Positions 25,466 to 36,858 of a DNA stretch of 64,000 nt are shown one piece after another (position 1 is the stretch's first letter; each line of letters opens with the position of its first letter). The position numbers were made by a program, and so were the translations under genes. The notes under the pieces were generated by a model. The model saw only the letters and a list, made by a program, of their open reading frames with translations. It ran no database searches and was not told where the DNA came from. The stretch is from Antilocapra americana (lineage: Eukaryota; Chordata; Mammalia; Artiodactyla; Antilocapridae). The stretch lies in the NCBI GenBank assembly GCA_007570785.1, contig ML662442.1, positions 32,174,691-32,238,690 of the forward strand, given 5' to 3'.

Positions 25466-27752
25466 AAGACTAGTGGTTTTCTCCCACAGCAAACATTATC
25501 CTCAATGGTGAAAAGCTGGAAGCATTCCCCCTGAAATCAGGAACAAGACAAGGGTGCCCACTCTCACCACTACTTTTCAACATAGTCTTGAAAGTCTTGG
25601 CCACAGCAATCAGAGCAGATAAAGAAATCAAAGGAATCCAGATTGGAAAAGAAGAAGTAAAACTCCCTCTGTTTGCAGATGACATGATCCTCTATATTGA
25701 AAACCCTAAAGACTCTACGAGAAAATTACTAGAGCTAATCAGTGAATATAGCAAAGTTTCAGGATACAAAATCAACACACAGAAATCCCTGGCATTCCTA
25801 TACACTAACAGTGAGAAATCAGAAAGAGAAATTAAGGAAACAATTCCATTCACCATCGAAACAAAAAGAATAAAATACTTAGGAGTATTTCTACCTAAAG
25901 AATCAAAAGACTTGTATATAGAAAACTATAGAACACTGATGAAAGAAATCAAGGAGGACACAAACAGATGGAGAAATGTACCGTGCTCATGGATTGGAAG
26001 AATCAATATAGTGAAAATGAGTATACTACCTAAAGCAATCTATAGATTCAATGCAATTCCTATCAAGCTACCAGAGGTCTTCTTCAAAGAATTAGAACAA
26101 ATAATTTCTCAATTTGTATGGAAATACAAAAAACCTCGTATAGCCAAAGCAATCTTGAGAAAGAAGAATGGAACTGGCGGAATCAACCTACCTGACTTTA
26201 GGCTATACTACAAATCCACAGTCATTAAGACAGTATGGTACTGGCACAAAGACAGAAACATAGATCAATGGAACAGAATAGAAAGCCCAGAGATAAATCC
26301 ACGCATCTATGGTCACCTTATCTTTGACAAAGGAGGCAAGAATATACAATGGAGAAAAGACAACCTCTTTAACAAGTGGTGCTGGGAAAACTGGACAGCC
26401 ACTTGTAAAAGAATGAAACTAGATCACTTTCTAACACCATATACAAAGATAAACTCAAAATGGATCAAAGATCTAAGCATAAGACCAGAAACTATAAAAC
26501 TCCTAGAGGATAACATAGGCAAAACACTCTCTGCCATAACCCAAAGCGGGATACTCCATGACCCACCTCCCAGTATATTGGAAATAAAAACACGAATAAA
26601 CAAATGGGACCTAATTAAAATTAAAAGCTTTTGCACAACAAAGGAAACTATAAGCAAGGTGAAAAGACAGCCTTCAGAATGGGAGAAAATAATAGCCAAT
26701 GAAGCAACAGACAAACAATTAATCTCAAAAATATACAAACAACTCCTGCAGCTCCATTCTAGAAAAATAAACAACCCAATTAAAAAGTGGGCCAAAGAAC
26801 TTAACAGACATGTCTCCAAAGAAGATATAAAAATGGCTAACAAACACATGAAAAGATGCTCAACATCACTCATCATCAGAGAAATGCAAATCAAAACTAC
26901 AATGAGGTACCACTTTACACCAGTCAGAATGGCTGCCATCCAAAAGTCTACAAGCAATAAATGCTGGAGAGGATGTGGAGAAAAGGGAACCCTCTTACAC
27001 TGTTGGTGGGAATGCAAACTAGTACAACCACTATGGAAAACAGTGTGGAGGTTCCTTAAAAAGCTGCAAATAGACCTGCCATATGACCCAGCAATCCCAC
27101 TGCTGGGCATATACACCGAGGAAACCAGAATTGAAAGAGCCACGTGTACCCCAATGTTCATCGCTGCATTGTTTACAATAGCCAGGACATGGAAGCAACC
27201 TAGATGCCCATCAACTGACGAATGGATAAGAAAGCTGTGGTACATATACACAATGGAATATGACTCAGCATTAAAAAAAAATTCATTTGAAGCAATTCTA
27301 CTCAGATGGACGAAACTGGAGCCCATTATCCAGAGTGAAGTAAGCCAGAAGCAAAAACAACAATACAGTATATTAACGCATATATATGGAATTTAGAAAG
27401 ACGGTAACGAGAACCCAACATATGAGACAGCAAAAGGAACGCAGATGTATAGAATAGACTCGTGGACTTTGTGGATGAGGGTAAGGGTGGGATGATATGG
27501 GAGAAGGGCATTGAAGCATGTTAATTTTCATATGTCTAATCAATCGCCAGCCCAGGATTGATGCTCGGGGCTGGTGCAGCGAGATTTCCGGGGGTGGGGA
27601 GGGAAGAGGGAGGGGGGTTCCGGAGGGGAAGCATATGTAAACCCATGGTGATATCATGACAATGTATGGCAAAAACAATTAATAAAAAAAAATAAATTAA
27701 AAAAAAATAAAGACCACAATTAAAAGAAAAAAAAAAGACTAGTGGTTTTCTC
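25466..27752 (+). mobile_element. Recent 5'-truncated L1 (bovine L1 type) with 18-bp target duplication
   Basis: The 2.25-kb insert lies between perfect copies of AAGACTAGTGGTTTTCTC (25466-25483 and 27735-27752). It contains the 3' half of ORF2, a 3' UTR with a G-rich tract (27590-27628) and an A-rich tail. Perfect flanks and an open frame mark it as one of the youngest insertions in the window. It lacks ORF1 and the endonuclease domain and cannot move on its own. Confidence 0.97.
25486..27396 (+). pseudogene. L1 ORF2 C-terminal remnant (reverse transcriptase palm to Cys-rich end), frame still open
   Basis: In frame from 25486 ([19 protein letters not shown]) with no stop for about 636 codons. 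Visible parts are [12 protein letters not shown] (RT region before the palm), the catalytic [12 protein letters not shown] motif at about 25672, [20 protein letters not shown], and [22 protein letters not shown] (thumb). Near the end is the C-terminal Cys-rich region with [19 protein letters not shown]. The endonuclease and the first RT motifs are missing because of 5' truncation. The first ATG is at 25588, but there is no reason to think it is translated. Being an insertion fragment inside an FRK intron, it is annotated as a pseudogene. Confidence 0.95.
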
Positions 27753-27969
27753 AAAAATATTCTAAGTATTTGGATAGACAAGTGCTTCAGGCTCATGGAT
27801 TTCTATGCTATATAACATGGAAGAGGCAGTTGATTTTTGCCTGTAAGTATAATTGTTTATATTGTCCTGACGAAAAAGTACGTCAACGCGTTTCCTGGAC
27901 CAGCAACAATGTGGGAAGACCTCAGGACATGAGAGCTATCAGATGTATCCTCAAATAGCTTTTCTCAAA

Positions 27970-28105
27970 AAATTCTTAACTGGAGTGTAATTGGTTTACA
28001 ATGTTGTGTTGGTTTCTGCTGTACAACAACGTGACTCAGCCATAAGTATACATATGTCCTCTGCCTCTTGAACCTCCTTCCCATGCCCCCACCCTTCAAA
28101 TAGCT
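27970..28105 (-). mobile_element. L1 fragment, reverse
   Basis: GTTTACAATGTTGTGTTGGTTTCTGCTGTACAACAACGTGACTCAGCC-like wording (27990-28042) is that of an old artiodactyl L1 region read in reverse; a related fragment lies at 60392. Confidence 0.6.
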
Positions 28106-28460
28106 TTTTTTAGTAAGTTTGCTTGAGTCACCTAATACAGATATTCTCTTAAAGAGTCTTCACTTAACCTAGCAGTTTAGTAGTCAGACTTACTGACTGA
28201 TGTTCATAGCTCACTGAATATGCCTTGCAGGGAGGTAGGTGACCTTGGGGACCAACCTGGTAGTTGAATTTTATGCATGAAAAAGAGTCAAATCCGTTTG
28301 TTCTCTTTGGTTTTAGTGAATTTTTTTTTTCACACGATGCCACTTTAATATTTTGAGATAGCTGTATCAATACTTTGTTCTTTTAAAACTACTCATACTG
28401 GAATTCTGCTCTGTTTGCTGTAGAACAAAATACAGTGCAAAATGGATGTTTGTTTTGGAT
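28106..28460. other. FRK intron 2, no recognised features
   Basis: Unassigned intronic sequence, with a T-rich run near 28320. Confidence 0.45.
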
Positions 28461-28815
28461 TCTGTTTTAATGGGAGCTTCCCTGATAGCTCAGTTGGTAA
28501 AGAATCTGCCTCCAATGTAGGAGACCCCAGTTCAATTCCTGGGTCAGGAAGATCTGGGGGAGAAGGGATAGGCTACCCATTCCAGTGTTCTTGGGCTTCC
28601 CTTGTGGCTCAGGTGGTAAAGAATCCATTTGCAATGTCGGAGACCTGGATTCGATCCCTGGGTTGGGAAGATCCCCTGGAGAAGGGAAAGGAAAGGCTAC
28701 CCACTCCAGTATTCTGGCCTGGAGATTTCCATGGACTATACAGTCCACGGGGTTGCAAAGAGTCGGACACGACTGAGCGACTTGCACTTTCACTACTTTC
28801 ACTTCTGGGTTAATG
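28461..28815 (+). mobile_element. Bov-tA SINE with two tRNA-derived heads
   Basis: Heads GATAGCTCAGTTGGTAAAGAA (28481) and GTGGCTCAGGTGGTAAAGAA (28604) are each followed by a B-box-like element. The tail GAGTCGGACACGACTGAGCG is at about 28760. Flanks TTCTGTTTTAATGG and TTCTGGGTTAATGG give a 14-bp target duplication with two changes. Confidence 0.92.
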
Positions 28816-30630
28816 GAGGATACAGTATAATAACTCAAATAATTACTTATTTATTGGTGTAGAACTGTCTTGACATATTTCTGAAGCAATGGCATAGTAG
28901 GTGTTATTGTGAGCATAATAGTTTTGAAAAGTACAAATCAACCTACTAAAGAGAAACCAAATAAACAGGGGTTTACGTGTGTAGGAGTTCTCTCACACAG
29001 AGTTTATAGCAGTTTCTTTACTTAATATGTTTGGTAGCCACTATGTTATGTAGTCATTATTGTGCAAAGAGTGGAAAATTTTACTTTGGAAGTGGCTCTC
29101 TTTTGTTGACAATGCTATTTGATAATACTGATATTCTAATATAGTACTCACACATTAGACATTTAGAAATATCTGTCATCCTTTGTGAATAATGACACTC
29201 AAACTACCCCTGTGGGAGTATATAGATAAGATCATTATTTTCATTTTCTAGATAAGGAAACTGAAATGAAATTCTTTGCCGAAGGTCAAAGAACAAACCA
29301 CTGGCAGAATAAGATTAGAGCAGTGAGTTCTTGATTTTCAATCATTTGCTCAATCATCTAAGTCACATTGTTTTACTCAGTATGGGAGCCGATTATTATC
29401 AGTCAGTAGGAATAAGGCTATGCCCAGATGATGCAAGAAGACCAGCTGAAAAATGAAAATCTGCTCATTCAACCATTTGTTTATCTATAAAATGCCAAAC
29501 TGCTCATTATACTGATATTTTTCACTAAGCCTAATAAGTTGTCTTCATGTCTCGCAGACACAGCCTCTAACTTAATGTTTATACTGCATTCTAAAGTTAA
29601 TTTCTGGAGGCTGTCTTTTAAAAGCTTAATTTTGGAATATCAGAATTATTTAATATGTTCTGAATAAGTTAGTCGTGGTAAATTGAGGAAAAAACTCTTT
29701 GAAAGTGCTTTTTGATGAAATCTCACTCCTTTGTGCAGTGGTAAACAAACACCTTTTCTAACATTAGAGACTAAAATAAGATCTCACCATTAGCAGAAAA
29801 CTAGGCTTTTATAACTGCCACCAACTCCTTGTAAACACATTTGGGCCTGGCATATGGGACTGAACTCATAAGACTATATCTATATCACATGGATTTCTGC
29901 ACAGTCAGTTACCCTGGTTCTGAAGGTGGCCAAATAATCAGGTGACCAGTGTCACGATCCTTAGAGAAGGTCATGGGCAGAAATAGCTGAATTCTTTCAA
30001 TGTTCAATAAGCCTTTATTGTACTCCACATGCATGCTTACCTGCATTGCTGAAATATATCCTAATTCTTGGACATGTTCTGGTTGATTAATCAGTTGACA
30101 GGTGAAACGTTTTACCCTAGGTCAAAGAGTATAAATGTGAGTCAAGATGCAAGCTTGGGATGTCTGGCCTTCTAGTAGCTTAATTCATTCAATTGTGCTG
30201 CTCCTGAGTTTGTTGATGGATGATTCCATTGTATAGCTAGCCTTGTATATTTTGCAGTTAAACTACTTAAATACTTTAACTAGTCTGAACTCATCGTAAT
30301 TCACAATAAGAATGGCATAAGCATTATCATTCAATTATAGCCTGTAGAATGTAGAATAGGTTTGGTTCAATAATAAAGATCACGGTGAACTAGAACAGGA
30401 GTAGAAAATTCATTTTTCCTTGGTTCTGAGATCTTCTGAATTCAATCTTTATTAGAAGTGACAATTTACAAATGTGTGGACCCATTATTAACAAATTAAA
30501 ACCACTTTAAGAAAGCAACATGAATTTTGGATTTGATTACTCAGGAATATAACACTAAAAGTGTTTTCATCCTAATCCAGTGTATTGAATTTACTTTAGG
30601 TGGCTTCTGTGATCTAGTTTTAAAATACAC

Positions 30631-30633
<3 letters not shown>
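28816..30633. other. FRK intron 2, mostly unassigned; MIR-like at 29215-29370
   Basis: 29215-29370 resembles a reverse MIR (TTTCATTTTCTAGATAAGGAAACTGAAAT). No exons seen. Confidence 0.5.

Positions 30634-30670
<37 letters not shown>
30634..30670. repeat. (TG)18 microsatellite
   Basis: Uninterrupted TG dinucleotides over 37 bases. Confidence 0.97.
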
Positions 30671-30672
<2 letters not shown>

Positions 30673-30902
30673 TTTAGTTTTGCCTAGACTGAAAACTTGA
30701 ATGAACTACACATAAATAATCTGTGATGTTGCTCAGAGATGAAGTACACATTCTGCATTATTGCAAAACTTAAGAAATTACATATAAATATGAAAGATTG
30801 TCTTTTAATGGCATTTATACACTGGGGTTAGTTTTGTTTTCCTCTATTTAAAAATAAAATTCCAGGGAAGTCTTGACTTCAAACTGTTGACATTTGTAAA
30901 AT

Positions 30903-31043
30903 TTGTTGCTGTTGTTTTTCAGTTGCTAAGGCGTGTCTGACCCTTTGCCACCCCGCAGACTGCAGCACGTCAGGCTTCCCTGTCCTTCACCATCTCCAGG
31001 AGTTTGCTCCAATTCATGTCTGTTAAATCAGTAATGCTAGCTA
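30903..31043 (-). mobile_element. Very short BovB 3' fragment, reverse
   Basis: GTTGCTGTTGTTTTTCAGTTGC (tail complement) followed by the first 130 bases of the BovB 3' region. No clear target duplication. Confidence 0.85.
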
Positions 31044-32449
31044 TTTAATTTTACAGCAGACATTTCATTTCAAATCTAAAAGTTAGTGACTTTGTTCATT
31101 CATCTAGCAAATATTCATATTACTCTGTGTCAGGCTCTGAGTAGGTATTAGTTCAAGACACAGAGACCCTGTAATTCACAGAGCTACCTCTACTGAGATA
31201 AATCCACCATCACAATTAACCTGGGTGATGAGAGAGAAAGGAGCCTGAAGGGCACATGCAACAGGGTGATGGGAGGAGGCTGGTTCTGAGAATTTAAGTT
31301 GAGACCCAAAGAAGATCTGGCTTTTAGAAAATTCATGGAAAAACCGTTCAAGGGGTATTAAAGGTTGCAAGGTGAGAATGACTTTTCCTTTTGGTAATGG
31401 GTAGTTTTCACAATTTGTAGTTTTCTGAAAGGATTACAAAAAGAAATGATAATTCAGGAAGAGAAAGCAACAGTTATTAGAAATGTTGGAACATTAAGGT
31501 AGAAACGTTTAGAAATTTTGAAATTTTTTAAAGCCTGTTCTTTTATTCTAATGTTGAAGAAATGGAGGTTCAGTGACATTGCCTTGTTTTGGTCACATAC
31601 TAGTTAGAAAATATTGGTTTTTACAGTTGAGAGTTTAAATTTTTGTGAAAAATGTTGGTAAACGTTTACTTAGGTTTTCTCTATAATTGGTAGCAATTGC
31701 CAAAGCCATATCAATCATTGGGATTTGCATCCCTTGTTGAGAAAAATCACGAGTATTTTGACCCTTCAGTCACCTGTTGACTTTAGTGTCTGGCTTAGAA
31801 GTCACTAGGCCTTTTGTGATGCATTACAAGATAATTCTTAAGTTTAATTTCCATGTAGTCCACTTCAGTTTGGAGCCAGATATAGTCCATTTTAATTAAA
31901 AAAAATTTTTATTGGAAAAAAAATGGTGATGCTTCCCATCATTTCCAGTTAGAGACATTTGCTTTGCTAGACATCTCATTTATAATTTACATACTTTTCC
32001 TTTTGATAAATGGCAAACTTAAATTTTAAGGCCAATATTTATATAAATTTCAGGTATAATTTATAACATAGCTACCTACTTCTAATATTTTTTATTGCTT
32101 AGTGGAGAAATACATTGAGGCTAATATTGTTTACATCTCTCTTTGATTTATTTTTTAGTTTTTTAATCCCTATACAGATATCTGTATGAACTGTATGAAC
32201 TTAGTTCTATATCCTAATAAAACCCCTCTATTTGGTGATGATTATATAAGGCAATTAACATTGCCTCAAGAGTTATAGTCAATGGGAATGGTAACTTGGC
32301 AGATCAGAGAGTACAAGAATGTGTTCTAGACCCTTAAAAAATTATGATATAAGAACCTTATGTTATTTTTGGAAGAGCTAAATGTTTGCCTGCCCTCTGC
32401 ATTTAATATAAAGAACTGAAAGTAAAATATTTTCATGTATGCAGGTGAT
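31044..32449. other. FRK intron 2, no assigned features
   Basis: 31085-31190 resembles an L2-class end. The remainder is AT-rich and unassigned. Confidence 0.45.
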
Positions 32450-33000
32450 TTTATTTTTTCAGTTTTATTGAGGTTTAATTGACAAAAGATATTTAAATGT
32501 ACAACATGATGATTTGAAATACATATACATCATGAAAGGATTCCCTCTCCTTACATTGAGTTAATTAAAATATCTGTCACCTCATATATTTCTCTCTTTT
32601 TTTTGATGAGAACATGTGACAATTACTCTCTCAGCAAATTTCCAACTATATAATATAGTGTTATCACCTACTGTCACCATGTTATATACTAGATGTTTAG
32701 ACCTTATTCATCTTACAGCTGAAATTTTCTGCCCTTTTATCAGTTCCTCCCTATTCCTATTCCTCCCACCCCACCCCCAGGCAGGCATTTGTCTACTCTA
32801 TTTCTATAAGTTCATTTTTTAAAAAAGTTCCAGATACAAATGATACTGTGCAGTGTTTGTCTTCCTCTGTCTTATTTTACTTAGCACAGTGGCTTCTAGT
32901 TTCATTCATTGTTGGAAATGACAGGATTTCCTTCCTTTTTTTTTGTTTTTTTCCCAAAGGCTGAATAATGTTTTTCTGTCTCTCCTTCCTTCCCTTTCTA
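32450..33000 (-). mobile_element. Ancient L1 3' region, reverse
   Basis: TTTATTGAGGTTTAATTGAC, GATGAGAACATGTGAC, CTGTCACCATGTTATATACTAG and GGCTGAATAATG follow in the order of an old L1 3' end read in reverse. Confidence 0.75.
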
Positions 33001-33001
33001 T

Positions 33002-33026
33002 GTATATATATATACACACACACACA
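33002..33026. repeat. Compound TA/CA microsatellite
   Basis: A short run of TA followed by CA dinucleotides. Confidence 0.85.
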
Positions 33027-33510
33027 TAGATTTTGTTTCCTGAGAGCACTTTTATTTCAGTGTCCATGTTATATAATTTAATAGGAGAAAATTATCCTCT
33101 GTCTCTGTACCAGAAAGAACTATTTCTAAATATCTTTTGTGATTTTATCTTATGAACACTGTGATTTCTGAAACTATTTCCTTCTTTACATTGCTGGAAT
33201 AATACAGTCACTTTTGTAGCTTGTTTTAAATAAGTATACTGAGCCTCAAAGCATATTTTTTTTTTTTAGTGCTAACCATACTCTTTTATTTTTATATTTC
33301 CTTTAAAATATGATTTTCCCATTCTTTTTTCCTTTTTATTCTGCTATGTGCTTTTGTAAGCCTCCTGAAGCCTTTTCTGAAAGAAAAGCTGAGAAATAAA
33401 TAGAAGAGAATTTATTACAATTTTATTCCATGCATGGAACTATCATCACAAAATAAGCAAATCTCTTTTGCTTTGGCAAGTTTATTAAAAGGATTTATCC
33501 TGGGTTCCAG

Positions 33511-33674
33511 TTTTAGATGAAGGGGTTGTGAAACACTACAGAATCAGAAGACTGGATGAAGGGGGCTTTTTTCTCACCCGGAGAAGAACCTTTTCAACAC
33601 TGAACGAATTCGTGAGTTACTACACCAAGACAAGTGATGGCCTGTGTGTCAAGCTGGGAAAACCATGCTTAAAG
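33511..33674 (+). CDS. FRK: FRK exon 3: C-terminal half of SH2 domain
   Basis: The acceptor TTCCAG ends at 33510 and the donor GTGAAA starts at 33675. The first two bases complete the split valine codon 156. The exon then encodes residues 157-210, including [20 protein letters not shown] and a segment ending GKPCLK, the second half of the SH2 fold. The HYRI strand supplies the position that contacts the phosphotyrosine peptide in SH2 domains. The exon ends in phase 0. The acceptor has a weak pyrimidine tract, as does exon 4, so these exons may depend on exonic enhancers (inference). Intron 3 is short and carries a SINE nested in an old DNA transposon. Confidence 0.96.
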
Positions 33675-33796
33675 GTGAAACGCTTTCAAGCTGTGTTCCT
33701 TATTTTTGAAGTTACTTTTTTCCTTCAGATATTGGAGCTTTTTGTCATATGATATGTTAGCTCAGGAAAAAAAAAAAAAGGTCATCGAATACCTAA

Positions 33797-34245
33797 GGCA
33801 TGGACAGGCAAACTATGGCCTATGAACCAATACTGCCCCACACTTTTTCATGTTTTTATGAAAGTGTAAAATGTTAGTCGCTCAGTCATGCCTGTCTCTT
33901 TGTGACCCCATGTACTGCAGCCCACCAGGCTCCTCTGTCCATGGGATTTTTCCAGGCAAGGATACTGGAGTGATTTGGCATTTTCTTTTCCAGGGGATCA
34001 TCTCAACCCAGGGATTGAACCCCGATCTCCTCTGCAGGCAGATTCTTTACTGACTGAGCTACCACGGAAGGCCCAATATTTTTATAAATAAGTTTTATTG
34101 GAACATAGACACACTCATTCATTTACAACTGTCTTTGCTTTTTTGCTATAAAAGCAGAGTTTGGTAGTTGAAACAGAGACTATATGGCTCACAAAGTCTA
34201 AAATATTTACGATCTCATCCTTATCAGAAGAAGTTTGCCAAGTCT
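33797..34245 (-). mobile_element. hAT-type DNA transposon remnant, split by a SINE
   Basis: The halves GGCAAACTATGGCCTATGAACC (left) and TAAGTTTTATTGGAACATAG plus GGCTCACAAAGTCTAAAATATTTAC plus AAGAAGTTTGCCAAG (right) form a common mammalian non-autonomous DNA transposon. I cannot recall the family name with certainty. The Bov-tA at 33863-34074 interrupts it. Confidence 0.7.
33863..34074 (-). mobile_element. Bov-tA SINE, reverse, nested
   Basis: The tail complement GTTAGTCGCTCAGTCATGCC is at the left; the B-box complement GGGATTGAACCCCGATCTCC and the head complement are at the right. Inserted in the older DNA transposon in intron 3. Confidence 0.92.
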
Positions 34246-34815
34246 TGACCTTAAGCAATCATTGAACACAGAAAATATTTATTCTTTGCACTAAGACACT
34301 AATCTAATATCCTGATATTGGAGCATTTAATGATATGGCTGGAGGAGAAAAAAGTGCTGGAATATAATTCTTACTTAGATAATCTGTATTCAAGAGTATT
34401 AACATGAAATGACCAGGTTCATTTTCCAGTTGTCTGCATATAATAGATATCATTTAACTGTTTAACGGATTGTTTGGCCTGGTGTTTGGTGGAAGGAGAT
34501 AACATTTATAGAATTTTTATCTACATCTGTCATTAAATTCCATTGTTTGCATGTTTTACCTAAATGTGTTTAAAGTTAGATAGGAGTCAGTCACTCTAGT
34601 TGGGCAAACCCTCAGCTCCTCATCAGAGTTCAGGTCTCATGTACAGTCAATGGTATAGCCAGTCCTGTGGCTTATACCTGGATGACTGCTGAAAGCTTCC
34701 TGACGATGCCTGATTATAATTCTACAGACAAATAGAAGCTGAAGAATTCTGATCATTATGTAGAGAATTTATTGTGTTAAATCCTGCTAAGTGAATATGC
34801 AATTTTGGTGTAAGT
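34246..34815. other. FRK intron 3, no recognised features
   Basis: Unassigned intronic sequence. Confidence 0.45.
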
Positions 34816-35039
34816 ATATACATCTTGGGGTATCCCCAGTGTCTCAGTGGTAAAGAATTCACCTGTAGGAGGCGTAGGTTTGATCCCTAGGTCGGGAAAA
34901 TCCCCTGGAGGAGGAAAATGTGATCCAGTCCAGTATTCTTGCCTGGAAAATCCCATGGACAGAGCCTGGTAGGCTGCAGTCTATGGGGTCGCAGAGTCAG
35001 ACATGACTGAGCAACCGAGCATGCATGCATATACATCTT
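34816..35039 (+). mobile_element. Bov-tA SINE with 11-bp target duplication
   Basis: The head GTGTCTCAGTGGTAAAGAA, a B box and the tail GTCAGACATGACTGAGCAACC are visible. Perfect ATATACATCTT flanks lie at 34816-34826 and 35029-35039. Confidence 0.94.
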
Positions 35040-36070
<1,031 letters not shown>

Positions 36071-36329
36071 TAGGTGACCACAGCACTTGATCCCAGCACC
36101 TGAGATTTTCACAATTACTGCAGAGGTATGGTTTTGAATCCTAATCCTGTTGAAAACTGAGACTAACCTTCACTGTCCAATCTTATCATCTTTTTTTTCC
36201 AAAAAAGAAGCAGCTAGCTATCCATCCTAACATCGCTCTCTGAGGAAGGCCTTTCATAGGTCAAAGGAGCACAAAAAAATTAGATTTCTTATATTAAAAA
36301 AAAGCTCCAGGATAGTTTTCTCTCCAACA

Positions 36330-36620
36330 GGAATAATTATTATTGATTTACAGTGTAATAGCAGCAAACAGCTTTGGTGATTGCTTAAATGTCTTCACTT
36401 CACTGGGGCCATTAATCAATCTTCTCAGCTATTTATTGCTTAGCAGACTACCATGCAATAAAGACGAGCCTGAAATCAACTCCCACAGTAGCTTTGACAG
36501 GCAAAAATTAATATTTAATGTTGCATTACTAGCTGAGTTGAGATTGGGTCTCTCTTGCTGTGCAGCTGGTCAGGCTTCCCCTGCAGAGGCTCCTGATGTA
36601 CTGTGGTTCCAGCGCTAGTG
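36330..36620. promoter_or_regulatory. Candidate conserved non-coding element in FRK intron 4
   Basis: Non-repeat island with closely packed AT-rich factor motifs: TTATTGATTTAC (FOX/ONECUT-like, 36339-36350), CATTAATCAATC (homeodomain/HNF1-like half sites, 36410-36421), TTTATTG (CDX-like), CATGCAATAAAG (POU-like) and ATTAATATTTAATGTTGCAT (36508-36527). It ends in a GC-richer stretch. No coding frame. Given the epithelial expression of FRK, an intronic epithelial enhancer is a reasonable guess, but this is inference. Confidence 0.4.
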
Positions 36621-36647
36621 GATGGTCTGATTTGGCAATGATTTAAG

Positions 36648-36858
36648 CTTCCCTGGTGGCTCAGGTGGTAATGAATCTGCCTGCCATGCAGGAAACCCAG
36701 GTTCAATCCCTGGGTTGGGAAGAATCCCTGGAGAAGGGAGTGGCAACCCATTCCAGTATTCTTGCCTGAAAAATTCCATGGATGGAGAAGCATGGCAGGG
36801 TGTAGTCCACGGGGCCACAAAGAGTTGGACACAACTGAGCAACTAACACCTACACATA
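36648..36858 (+). mobile_element. Bov-tA SINE
   Basis: The head CTTCCCTGGTGGCTCAGGTGG, the B box GGTTCAATCCCTGGGTTGGG and the tail GAGTTGGACACAACTGAGC are all present. Confidence 0.95.

Noticed and set aside
26424..27326. 300-codon reverse frame
   Set aside because: Shadow of the L1 ORF2 remnant on the + strand.
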